Of a stretch of DNA of 64,000 nt, positions 44,208-52,139 are shown piece after piece. The DNA lies in the NCBI GenBank assembly GCA_037133475.1, contig JBAXOB010000018.1, positions 12,282 through 76,281 of the forward strand, given 5' to 3'. A program made the translations under genes and the position numbers. The DNA comes from CAIVAT01 sp037133475. GTDB lineage: Bacteria > Bacteroidota > Bacteroidia > Bacteroidales > FEN-979. Position 1 is the stretch's first letter, and every line of letters begins with the position of its first letter. The notes beneath the pieces are model-generated. The model was not told where the DNA came from. It was given only the letters and a program-made list of their open reading frames with translations, and ran no database searches.

Positions 44208-45686
44208 TCATTTCATAACCTGCATGTCGAATTGAAGTGCTTCGTTTTTCCTGAAATCATAATGGGTAAGCTTCCTGATTTCATAGTAGTTTGTCCAGAA
44301 GGTTTGAAGTGCATAATAGTAATTTTTCTGGGCATTATCCTGGTCTATCTGCGAAAGGTTGAGGTTGGTGATGTCATTGATTTTGCCGATCAGGTAGCGG
44401 CCCTTGGTAACTTCATAGCTCTTGCGGGCAACGGTATCCGATTTGGCGGCAATTTTCAGCTGGTTTTGCTGCATGTTGAACTGAACGACCTTCAGGTATA
44501 CATTTCTTTCGAAATCGATGGCATCCTGCTCAACGGAGGTCTTCACGATATCTTCCTGCGACTGGGCCATTTTTATTTTGCCATGAGCCACACCCCAGTC
44601 GACGATCGGTATGGAAACGCCGAGCGAAAACTGCCGCTGATCGGCAGGGTTGTAATAGGCATCCCTGACCGACGATCCCTGCTGGGTCAACCCCACCACG
44701 GCACGCACGTTGGCATCAAAGCGGCCGTTGAGTTTGGCATAGTTGACCGCGCTGGCGGCATCAAGCAGGCGTTTTTTGAAGTCGAGGGAGTTCGATGAAT
44801 TTTCTCTTGCAAGGTCAACCGCCTTGACGGGATCAATTTTAAAAAAGTTGATATTCCCGGGTGGAAGGAGTAAAACCCGGCTGCTATCCTGCAACCGGAG
44901 GTAGGATTTAAACCGGAACTGCGCGTTGTCGAGGTCGAGGTCGGCATTTTCAACAGCCGCCTGGGCTTTGAGATAACTTAATTCGAGGGTCAGGAGCTCG
45001 TTTTCGGCAATTTTCCCAAGCTGGTAGCGCCCTTTGGCAATATGGTACAGCGTATCATAATTGGAGAGGTTGATCATGGCAATCTTTTCTTCAACCTGGG
45101 CCTGGAGCAGGGAGAAGAAGTAGGTGGAAGCGGTGATCGATACCTGTTCGATATCTTCGATATATTTTCTTTTTGCCTGGATATATTTCAGGGGCATGAT
45201 CTTCCGGTCCCAACGGAACTGGTTATAGGTGAAAAGAGGCTGGTTCAGCTCTACGTTGATCGGTACGCTTACATAAGGCAGCGGGTTCGGGCTGTTGGCA
45301 TTGTGAACGCCACTGAGGGTTGAGTTGAGGGAGAGGGTACCCCCGGTGATGCCGATTTTTTGTGTCAGCCCGAGGTTCGCATTGGCGCTGATGACCTTGT
45401 AGGCGGCATAGGACTGAACGCCATCGATGCTTTGTGAACTGATGCTCTGATTAATGTTAGGCGCTGTTGCCGTCAGCCCGAGAGCCGGGAGATTTGAAGC
45501 CTTGAAGGAGCGCCAGTCCCAGTAACTTGTTTTAAAGGTTTGTTTGGCGTTCAGGGCGTCGGGGGACTGGCTTTTTGCTATTTCAATCGACTCTTCGAGG
45601 GTCAGGTTGCGAACCCGGGGCTGCCCTGAGGCATTGAACCCCAGGCATAACATTATCAAAAAGAAAAGAAAACCAGGGTATCTCAT
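44208..45686 (-). CDS. TolC-family outer-membrane efflux protein
   Basis: A 492-residue outer-membrane factor with a signal peptide (ending NASGQ). Two repeats of long coiled-coil helices with short beta segments are visible, starting at NLTLEESIEIAKSQSPDALNAKQ and again in the second half (KAVDLARENSSNSLDFKKRLLDAASAV). These proteins trimerise as the outer-membrane exit duct of tripartite pumps or secretion systems. It is the third gene of an operon behind a HlyD-type adaptor and a MacB/FtsX-type permease, with a 17-base gap to the permease. The cargo is not known. Confidence 0.93.
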   Translation of the reverse strand: MRYPGFLFFLIMLCLGFNASGQPRVRNLTLEESIEIAKSQSPDALNAKQTFKTSYWDWRSFKASNLPALGLTATAPNINQSISSQSIDGVQSYAAYKVISANANLGLTQKIGITGGTLSLNSTLSGVHNANSPNPLPYVSVPINVELNQPLFTYNQFRWDRKIMPLKYIQAKRKYIEDIEQVSITASTYFFSLLQAQVEEKIAMINLSNYDTLYHIAKGRYQLGKIAENELLTLELSYLKAQAAVENADLDLDNAQFRFKSYLRLQDSSRVLLLPPGNINFFKIDPVKAVDLARENSSNSLDFKKRLLDAASAVNYAKLNGRFDANVRAVVGLTQQGSSVRDAYYNPADQRQFSLGVSIPIVDWGVAHGKIKMAQSQEDIVKTSVEQDAIDFERNVYLKVVQFNMQQNQLKIAAKSDTVARKSYEVTKGRYLIGKINDITNLNLSQIDQDNAQKNYYYALQTFWTNYYEIRKLTHYDFRKNEALQFDMQVMK

Positions 45687-45703
45687 ACGTAAAAGCTTAT
45701 CAG

Positions 45704-47083
45704 TTATTCGTGTCTGAGCGATTCGACAGGATCCTGCCTTGCGGCCCGCTGCGAGGGCATGTACCCGAAGATGATCCCTACCGAGGCCGATACACCGAAG
45801 GAAACAAATATCGAGAGGGCTGAAACGATGGTAAGGATATCGGTAAGTTCCATGACCAGCTTCGACAGGGCGAGCCCCAAAACGATCCCGATCAGTCCGC
45901 CGCTGATGCTGAGCAGGGTGGCTTCGGTCAGGAACTGCAGCACGATGTCGCGCTTTGTAGCGCCAATAGCCTGGCGGATCCCGATCTCCTTGATACGTTC
46001 CATCACCGAGGCAAGCATGATGTTCATGATGCCGATGCCCCCGACGAGCAGGGAGATGCTGGCAATGGCTCCCAGCACGATGTTGAAGATGTCTTTGGTA
46101 CGTTGCTCCTGCTTCAGCAAAAGTTCCGGTACCTTGATCTCAACATCATCAACCCCGGCATGACGACGAAGCATCATCTTTTTCAGTACCTCGACCGTCG
46201 GCCCGATCTGGCTGCTCTCTTTTACCTGGACTACTATTTTGTCGATCTGGTCTTTTCCCATGCCACTTTGATTACCCGATGAAATATCATAGGAATCTTC
46301 GTCAACCTGCGTGACATTGGTGCCATGAAGGGAGGCCTCCGTGACGATGGAACGGTCCTTGTACCGGCGTAACAGCGTTTGTACCGGGGCATAGAGCGAA
46401 TTGTTGTAGTCGGAGATGCCCAGGTTGTCGATGCTCGACTGGCTGACCTCCCGCTTTTTCAATACCCCGATGATCTTCAGCCACACCGAGCCGCACTTTA
46501 TATCATTACCAACGGCATTTCCAGAAGGAAAGAATTTGGATTTCAGCACCGGGCCAATGATACAGACAGATTTTCCCTCCCTGAGCTGTTCGTCGTTGAA
46601 CATCTCGCCCTCCTGGAGTTCAAGGGCAAATACCTGGAAGAAATCGGGTGTGACACCCGTGAATTTTGCTGAGGTTTTAACGCCATCCTTGACGATGTCG
46701 GTTTCAAATATCACCTCAGGACTAACCTTGGACACAGTGGGGATGATCAGTTTAATGGCTGCCGCATCTTTCAGGCTGAGCCCCGGCGAAAATTTCCCCT
46801 TGGTTTTTTCAGAGCTCTTGTCGGTCGACTGGGAGCCCTGATCGCTGCTCTTGGAGGATTTGTTATTCTGTTTATCAACTTTGGGAACGATCAGGATGTT
46901 GTTGACCCCGACAAGTTTCATCTGGTCCAGGATCTCCTTTTTGGCGCCGTTGCCGATGGCCATCATGGTAATCACCGCGGCAACTCCGAAGATGATGCCA
47001 AGGGCGGTGAGGATGGATCTGAATTTATTCAGGAACACCGCCTCCAGGGCGATGTTGAAAATATATTTATAGCGTTCCAGCAT
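45704..47083 (-). CDS. ABC transporter permease, MacB/FtsX type
   Basis: A 459-residue inner-membrane protein with four predicted helices: one near the N-terminus (FRSILTALGIIFGVAAVITMMAIG) and three at the C-terminal end (from about 335). They flank a periplasmic MacB-like core domain (about 45-330) that contains a Lys/Ser/Asp-rich low-complexity insert near residues 75-95. The motif IGIRQAIGATKRDIVLQFL is typical of MacB/FtsX permeases. No ABC ATPase is fused or adjacent, so the motor must be encoded elsewhere. It sits between the adaptor (46-base gap) and the TolC-like gene. Such MacB-type systems use mechanotransmission to export substrates from the periplasm. Confidence 0.93.
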   Translation of the reverse strand: MLERYKYIFNIALEAVFLNKFRSILTALGIIFGVAAVITMMAIGNGAKKEILDQMKLVGVNNILIVPKVDKQNNKSSKSSDQGSQSTDKSSEKTKGKFSPGLSLKDAAAIKLIIPTVSKVSPEVIFETDIVKDGVKTSAKFTGVTPDFFQVFALELQEGEMFNDEQLREGKSVCIIGPVLKSKFFPSGNAVGNDIKCGSVWLKIIGVLKKREVSQSSIDNLGISDYNNSLYAPVQTLLRRYKDRSIVTEASLHGTNVTQVDEDSYDISSGNQSGMGKDQIDKIVVQVKESSQIGPTVEVLKKMMLRRHAGVDDVEIKVPELLLKQEQRTKDIFNIVLGAIASISLLVGGIGIMNIMLASVMERIKEIGIRQAIGATKRDIVLQFLTEATLLSISGGLIGIVLGLALSKLVMELTDILTIVSALSIFVSFGVSASVGIIFGYMPSQRAARQDPVESLRHE

Positions 47084-47129
47084 GCCAACAGTAATTACAG
47101 GTGAATGAATACGGGAAATTGCATGGAAA

Positions 47130-48482
47130 CTATTTCTTAAGGAGGGCAGGAGAAGCTACCAGCGCTTTTCCGGTATCCTTTACTGGTTTGTGCTGCTGGG
47201 GCGGCGCCGGCTTTACCTTGTATTTTGCAATGATGTCCCTGGGGAGTAAATCCAGGCTGAGTTTTTCGGCTTTTTCGGGCGGCACAAGTAAAACAACATC
47301 TTCGTATTTCAGTCCTGCCTTGACAATGATCTCATTTTCATTCGACTGCCCTACAATTACCTGCTGCCGCGTTACCGAACCGCCACTTTTTTTATAGACA
47401 AAAGCTACCGAATCATTGTTGAAAATAGCTTCAATTGGGATAGAAAGCACATTATCAACGACATTGGTAAGGATCTTGTTTTTTGTCGTCATGGCAGGCC
47501 GGAGGATGGAGTCGAATTCGTTGACGACGATCCTCACCTCATACACCTTGGCATTGCTGCTCTGGAGCTGTTCGCCGATATTGGCCACTTCGATGACCTT
47601 GCCGGTGAATTTTTTTTCGGGGAAGGCGTCAATACCAACCTGGACCTTCTGACCCACCTTGACTTTGCTGATGTCGATCTCGTTGATATAGGTTTTTGAT
47701 ATCATCTCCGACAGGTCGGGAAGTTCGGCGACAATGTTTTCCCAAACATTCATCGTAGCCCCGATACCCATTTTGTTGCCATCCCAGTTGCGCTTGTAGA
47801 TGACCATTCCGGCTTTCGGTGCCTGGACGGTAAACTGTTTCAGTACATTGGTCATCTGTTCATGCTTCCGCTGCGCCTGGTTAAAGGAGGCGGCTACCTC
47901 CTGCATGTTTGCGACTGCCTTCTGGTAGCGGAGTTTATAGTTCTTTTCGGCCTGTTCGTAGGTACGCTGGGCCTTTTCAAGATCTATCTGGACCTGCCGG
48001 ATGGTTGCCGGCGGTTCATATTTCGACTGTTCAAGGGTTATCTTCTTCTCTTCGAGCGAGTATTTAAGGTTGATGAGCTCATCGCGCGAACTCCGCAGGT
48101 CGAGGGAGGTGTCGAGCCTGGTTTTGGTCATCTGGCTCTCCAGCTTCTCCAGGTTCGTCTCCTCATCCTTGATCTTGTTGGTAATCTCGGTGCGGTCGAG
48201 CGTGGCGACGTACTGACCCGAGTCAACCACCGTTCCGTCAGGGATGATATCCTGGATCTTGACCTGCCAGATCTGGATCTGCCTGAGTTCGGTAGGACCA
48301 TAGATTTTCTCGGAACGCTTGGCGACCAGTTCCCCCGTTGTCGTAACCTCAATCGGGAAACTGCCCTTTTTGACCGTTGCAGTTATCTGTTGCCCTTTTT
48401 CGTTTTTTCCGAAGATAAAGAAGGAGACGATCGCCAGGACCAGGACCAGGGCAATCAGATAAATGTACTTTTTTCGGGTCAT
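47130..48482 (-). CDS. HlyD/MacA-type periplasmic adaptor
   Basis: A 450-residue membrane fusion protein. An N-terminal anchor helix (YIYLIALVLVLAIVSFFIF) comes first, then the first half of the barrel-sandwich/lipoyl hybrid. A coiled-coil hairpin covers about 95-215 (EETNLEKLESQMTKTRL, then QAEKNYKLRYQKAV). The second lipoyl half (VQAPKAGMVIYKRNW) and beta-barrel domains (INEIDISKVKVGQKVQVGIDAFP) follow. The Pro/Lys-rich C-terminal tail is unusual for the family. It is the first gene of the adaptor-permease-TolC set and starts 26 bases after gyrB ends, so read-through from gyrB is possible. Confidence 0.93.
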   Translation of the reverse strand: MTRKKYIYLIALVLVLAIVSFFIFGKNEKGQQITATVKKGSFPIEVTTTGELVAKRSEKIYGPTELRQIQIWQVKIQDIIPDGTVVDSGQYVATLDRTEITNKIKDEETNLEKLESQMTKTRLDTSLDLRSSRDELINLKYSLEEKKITLEQSKYEPPATIRQVQIDLEKAQRTYEQAEKNYKLRYQKAVANMQEVAASFNQAQRKHEQMTNVLKQFTVQAPKAGMVIYKRNWDGNKMGIGATMNVWENIVAELPDLSEMISKTYINEIDISKVKVGQKVQVGIDAFPEKKFTGKVIEVANIGEQLQSSNAKVYEVRIVVNEFDSILRPAMTTKNKILTNVVDNVLSIPIEAIFNNDSVAFVYKKSGGSVTRQQVIVGQSNENEIIVKAGLKYEDVVLLVPPEKAEKLSLDLLPRDIIAKYKVKPAPPQQHKPVKDTGKALVASPALLKK

Positions 48483-48508
48483 GTTGTATTGTAGTTAGCG
48501 AACCAGCA

Positions 48509-50467
48509 TCAGACGTCGATGTTGGCGTATTTTGCATTCTTTTCGATAAACTCCCTTCTGGGGGGCACATCATCACCCATCAGCATGGAGAAGATACGGT
48601 CGGCCTCGGTCCCGCTTTCGATCATCACTTGTCTCAATGTACGGAATTCGGGGTTCATGGTGGTCAGCCACAACTGTTCGGCATTCATCTCTCCCAGACC
48701 TTTATAACGCTGGATATGAACTCCTGTCTCCTTCCCGTTGCTTAACTCCTCGACGATCTTGATCCGCTCCTCGTCGGTCCAGCAATAACGCTGGGTAGTG
48801 CCCCTTTTTATCAGATAGAGCGGCGGTGTTGCAATGTAAACATGGCCGTTTTCGATCAGTTCTTTCATATACCTGAAAAAGAAGGTCAGGATTAGGGTGG
48901 CGATATGGCTTCCGTCGACATCGGCATCGGTCATGATCACTATTTTGTGATAACGTAATTTTTCGAGGTTTAGTGCTTTACTGTCCTCTTCCGTGCCAAT
49001 TGTTACGCCAAGAGCGGTAAAAATATTCTTGATTTCTTCGCTGTCGAAGATTTTATACTGCATTGCCTTTTCCACGTTGAGGATCTTGCCCCTCAACGGC
49101 AGGATGGCCTGGAAGCGCCTGTCGCGGCCCTGTTTGGCCGTACCACCTGCCGAGTCGCCCTCGACCAGGTAGATCTCGCACTGGGCCGGGTCATTCTCCG
49201 AACAGTCGGATAATTTGCCGGGCAGACCCGATCCTGATAATACATTTTTCCGCTGCACAAGTTCGCGTGCTTTGCGGGCTGCGTGCCTGGCCGTGGCCGC
49301 AAGGATCACCTTGTTGACGATGATCCTGGCCTCCTTGGGATGCTCTTCCAGGTAATTGGTCAGCATTTCGCTTGCCAGCTGGTCAACCACACCCATAACC
49401 TCGTTGTTTCCAAGCTTGGTCTTGGTCTGCCCCTCGAACTGGGGTTCCTGGACCTTTACGGAGATGATGGCCGTAAGTCCTTCCCGGAAATCATCGCCGT
49501 TGATGTCGAACTTCAGTTTGGCCAGCATGCCGGTTTTCTCGGCGTATCCCTTGAGGGTGCGGGTAAGCGCCCTGCGGAAGCCCGCGAGGTGGGTCCCGCC
49601 TTCATGGGTGTTGATGTTGTTGACATAGGCATGAATATTCTCGGAGAAGGAGGTGTTGTACTGCATGGCGATCTCGAGGGGAATGTTGTTGCGCTCGCCC
49701 TCCATGCAGATGGGTTCCGGGATCAGCTTCTCCCGGTTGGCATCCAGGTAATCGATGAAATCGCTGAGGCCTGCTTTTGAGAAAAAGGTGTTGGTGGTGA
49801 AGTTGCCGTTTTCATCTTTTTCACGTTCATCGGTCAGCGTAAGCGTAATGCCCTTGTTCAGGTAAGCCAGTTCACGCAGCCGTGAACTCAGTATTTCGTA
49901 ATCGAATTTTTCAACAATAAAGATCGAATTGTCGGATTTAAAGGTTATATCTGTTCCGTTGTGTTCTGTATCGCCAACGATTTTTACAGGATAAAGCGGC
50001 TTGCCGAAGGAGTACTCCTGCTGGAATATTTTGCCCCCGCGCATTACCACGACCTTCAGCAGGGAAGAGAGTGCATTCACCACCGAAACCCCTACGCCAT
50101 GCAGACCTCCGGAAACCTTATAGGTGTCCTTGTCGAATTTCCCGCCGGCATGGAGTACCGTCATTACCACCTCGAGCGCCGATTTCTTTTCTTTTTCATG
50201 GTAATCCGTGGGGATGCCACGCCCGTTGTCAACAACCCGCACCGAATTATCCTCCAGGATCGTCACTTCGATCCTGGAGCAATAACCTGCAAGGGCTTCA
50301 TCTATGGAATTATCCACTACCTCGTAAACAAGATGGTGGAGCCCCTTGACATTGATGTCGCCGATATACATGGCGGGGCGTTTTCTGACCGCCTCCAGTC
50401 CTTCAAGTACCTGTATGTTATCAGCAGTATAACTCTGGCTAGCCGTTTCTTTTTCTAAATCTGTCAT
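48509..50467 (-). CDS. gyrB: DNA gyrase subunit B
   Basis: A 652-residue type IIA topoisomerase ATPase subunit that pairs with GyrA to introduce negative supercoils. The GHKL ATP site is clear (YEVVDNSIDEALAGYC, VVDNGRGIPTDYH, GGLHGVGVSVVNALS). The TOPRIM domain carries YLVEGDSAGGTAKQGRDR and MTDADVDGSHIATLIL, and the chain ends with the RFKGLGEMN-type segment (QRYKGLGEMNAEQLW). The length fits GyrB without the Gram-negative 165-residue insert; ParE is an alternative, but the C-terminal PPRREFIEKNAKYANIDV ending is that of GyrB. The ATG at 50467 is preferred to a TTG 6 bases earlier. The -7 box is at 50500-50507. Confidence 0.95.
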   Translation of the reverse strand: MTDLEKETASQSYTADNIQVLEGLEAVRKRPAMYIGDINVKGLHHLVYEVVDNSIDEALAGYCSRIEVTILEDNSVRVVDNGRGIPTDYHEKEKKSALEVVMTVLHAGGKFDKDTYKVSGGLHGVGVSVVNALSSLLKVVVMRGGKIFQQEYSFGKPLYPVKIVGDTEHNGTDITFKSDNSIFIVEKFDYEILSSRLRELAYLNKGITLTLTDEREKDENGNFTTNTFFSKAGLSDFIDYLDANREKLIPEPICMEGERNNIPLEIAMQYNTSFSENIHAYVNNINTHEGGTHLAGFRRALTRTLKGYAEKTGMLAKLKFDINGDDFREGLTAIISVKVQEPQFEGQTKTKLGNNEVMGVVDQLASEMLTNYLEEHPKEARIIVNKVILAATARHAARKARELVQRKNVLSGSGLPGKLSDCSENDPAQCEIYLVEGDSAGGTAKQGRDRRFQAILPLRGKILNVEKAMQYKIFDSEEIKNIFTALGVTIGTEEDSKALNLEKLRYHKIVIMTDADVDGSHIATLILTFFFRYMKELIENGHVYIATPPLYLIKRGTTQRYCWTDEERIKIVEELSNGKETGVHIQRYKGLGEMNAEQLWLTTMNPEFRTLRQVMIESGTEADRIFSMLMGDDVPPRREFIEKNAKYANIDV

Positions 50468-50499
50468 AATCAATCATTTATAATAATTCAACCATAAGA

Positions 50500-50507
50500 C
50501 AAAGGTA
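50500..50507 (-). promoter_or_regulatory. -7 promoter element (TACCTTTG) of gyrB
   Basis: An exact TAnnTTTG match on the minus strand, 33 bases upstream of the gyrB ATG. Confidence 0.45.
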
Positions 50508-50575
50508 TGCATTTTTCCGTTACGGGAAGGTACCGGAACATCCGGAAAGTCAAGGATTTTATTAACAATCGGCGG

Positions 50576-51631
50576 TTAAAAAAGGAGCAGTTTCTGGAGG
50601 ATCATTTCAGCAGCTTTTCCATTACCGAATGCCGGCCGGATGGGGGCGGAGGGAAGCTCGCTGGTGGCGGCCTGTGTGATCAGTCGCGGATCGGATCCGG
50701 TTATGATGTTCCAGTGGTCGTGCAGGGTTTCAACCCACTCGGTTTCGGTGCGCAGGGTGATGCATGGTTTTTGGAGGAAATAGGCCTCTTTTTGCAGTCC
50801 GCCTGAATCGGTAAGCACCCGGGTGGCGTCCAGGGTCAGTTTGAGCATCTGGAGGTAGCCCACGGGATCGATGATATGTACGTTTTCAGGCAGGATAACC
50901 AGCGACTGCAGGATCTTCCTGGTCCGCGGATGGATGGGGAGTATGATCTCCTGGTCCAGTTCTGAAAAGGCCGAGAAAATATTTTTAAGGTTGACTGGGT
51001 TGTCCGTATTCTCGGCCCGATGGATGGTGGCCAGCAGGTAATTTGCGGGGATTCCCGGCGTCCTGTATTTTTCGGGATCCTGGAGGAGCCAGTCCCTGTA
51101 GTAGAGCACCGAGTCGTACATGACATCCCCCGTAAAACAGGTGATATCGCCAAGCCCTTCACGGGTGAGGTGGCCGACGGCGGTTTGGGTTGGGGCGAAG
51201 AGCAGGCCGGCGATGCGGTCGGTCACGATGCGGTTGATCTCCTCGGGCATGGCGCGGTTGAAGCTTCGCAGGCCGGCCTCCACGTGGGCTACCGGTATAT
51301 GCAGTTTGGCGGAGGTAAGCGCGCCGGCCAGGGTCGAGTTGGTGTCGCCGTATACAAGGGTGCAGTCGGGCTTTTCCTTCAGCAGGATCTCTTCAATCCG
51401 CTTCAGCATCGTGCCGGTTTGTTCGGCATGGCTGCCCGAACCGACCCCGAGGTTGTAGTCGGGTTCCGGGATATTCAGCTCGCGGAAGAAGATCTCGGAC
51501 ATGTTGTCGTCGTAATGCTGCCCGGTGTGGAGCAGGATCTCGCGGATGGCAGGATCGCGGCGCAAGACCCTTGACACGGTCGCTGCCTTGACGAATTGCG
51601 GGCGCGCCCCGACAATGGATACTATTTTCAT
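50576..51631 (-). CDS. wecB: UDP-N-acetylglucosamine 2-epimerase (non-hydrolysing)
   Basis: A 351-residue cytosolic GT-B-fold epimerase converting UDP-GlcNAc to UDP-ManNAc for surface polysaccharide or cell-wall linker synthesis. Visible marks are the opening VSIVGARPQFVKAA, TGQHYDDNMS, VYGDTNSTLAGAL, HVEAGLRSFNRAMPEE, NRIVTDRIAG and the UDP-binding DSGGLQKEA. All fit the bacterial non-hydrolysing enzyme. No wecC or O-antigen genes lie next to it. Its ATG is only 25 bases past the 3' end of the RNase P RNA on the same strand, so it may be expressed by read-through from rnpB. Confidence 0.96.
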   Translation of the reverse strand: MKIVSIVGARPQFVKAATVSRVLRRDPAIREILLHTGQHYDDNMSEIFFRELNIPEPDYNLGVGSGSHAEQTGTMLKRIEEILLKEKPDCTLVYGDTNSTLAGALTSAKLHIPVAHVEAGLRSFNRAMPEEINRIVTDRIAGLLFAPTQTAVGHLTREGLGDITCFTGDVMYDSVLYYRDWLLQDPEKYRTPGIPANYLLATIHRAENTDNPVNLKNIFSAFSELDQEIILPIHPRTRKILQSLVILPENVHIIDPVGYLQMLKLTLDATRVLTDSGGLQKEAYFLQKPCITLRTETEWVETLHDHWNIITGSDPRLITQAATSELPSAPIRPAFGNGKAAEMILQKLLLF

Positions 51632-51644
51632 AGCAGGAGGTTAA

Positions 51645-51664
51645 AGAAAAAAAAACAACAGTTC
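51645..51664 (-). terminator. 3' end and T tract of rnpB
   Basis: The closing P1 strand GAACTGTTG is followed on the minus strand by about ten T with one C, consistent with intrinsic termination at the mature 3' end. The wecB ATG lies 14 bases beyond. Confidence 0.6.
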
Positions 51665-52090
51665 TGTAAGCGGGATTCTGTTTATTCCCCGGCGGGGTTC
51701 AGAAACCTGAACCTCACCAGGCAATACTTCTGTCATTTATCTGAGTCTGACGTCACCGGCAGACTTTAGCGACCTACCCTCCAGCATTGGGCGAGCAACC
51801 CTTGACAGCTGGTATACTTGGTCTTTCAATCCATGAGGTTTACCCTCCCCGGTGGTCACCCACCCGGATCGTGGTCTCTTACACCGCATTTTCACCTTTT
51901 CCCGTGGCAGCTGGCGTCACAAGTGGCGCCTGCAACCGCAGGTAGTCATTTTCTGTGGCACTTTCTGTCTCGCGGGCCTTTGTATCCCGAAATCCTTCCC
52001 GTTAGGAAGCATGGTGCTCTGTATTGTCCCGACTTTCCTCAGGCACAGCGTGACAAGTCACGCCGTTGCCTGCGACAGAACGAACTGTTG
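51656..52090 (-). ncRNA. rnpB: RNase P RNA (class A)
   Basis: The catalytic RNA that trims the 5' leader of pre-tRNAs. On the minus strand the P1 helix pairs CAACAGTTC (52090-52082) exactly with GAACTGTTG (51664-51656), fixing both ends at about 435 nt. Conserved core segments follow in order: GAGGAAAGTCGGGAC near the 5' end, CAGAGCACCATGC-like CRII sequence, GGTGTAAGAGACCAC, and ACAGAATCCCGCTTACAG before the 3' P1 strand, which forms the P4 pseudoknot partner. A T run (51655-51645) follows directly. A TACCTTTG box ends 7 bases upstream of the 5' end. Short open frames on both strands here are chance. Confidence 0.96.
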
Positions 52091-52096
52091 TTGGCG

Positions 52097-52104
52097 CAAA
52101 GGTA
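52097..52104 (-). promoter_or_regulatory. -7 promoter element (TACCTTTG) of rnpB
   Basis: An exact TAnnTTTG match on the minus strand ending 7 bases before the predicted RNA 5' end at 52090, a distance that fits direct transcription start at P1. Confidence 0.6.
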
Positions 52105-52126
52105 CGAAAGATAGCTGAATTCTGGC

Positions 52127-52134
52127 TACCTTTG
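52127..52134 (+). promoter_or_regulatory. -7 promoter element (TACCTTTG) of the MATE gene
   Basis: An exact TAnnTTTG match on the plus strand ending 6 bases before the MATE ATG (52140). It is the mirror image of the rnpB box at 52097-52104 with 22 bases between. A leaderless mRNA is expected. Confidence 0.5.
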
Positions 52135-52139
52135 CCGGC

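Noticed and set aside
51818..52118. Short open frames on the plus strand within 51818-52118 and on the minus strand at 52058-52417
   Set aside because: They lie on or across the RNase P RNA, whose helices and conserved core explain the sequence; the encoded peptides look random.
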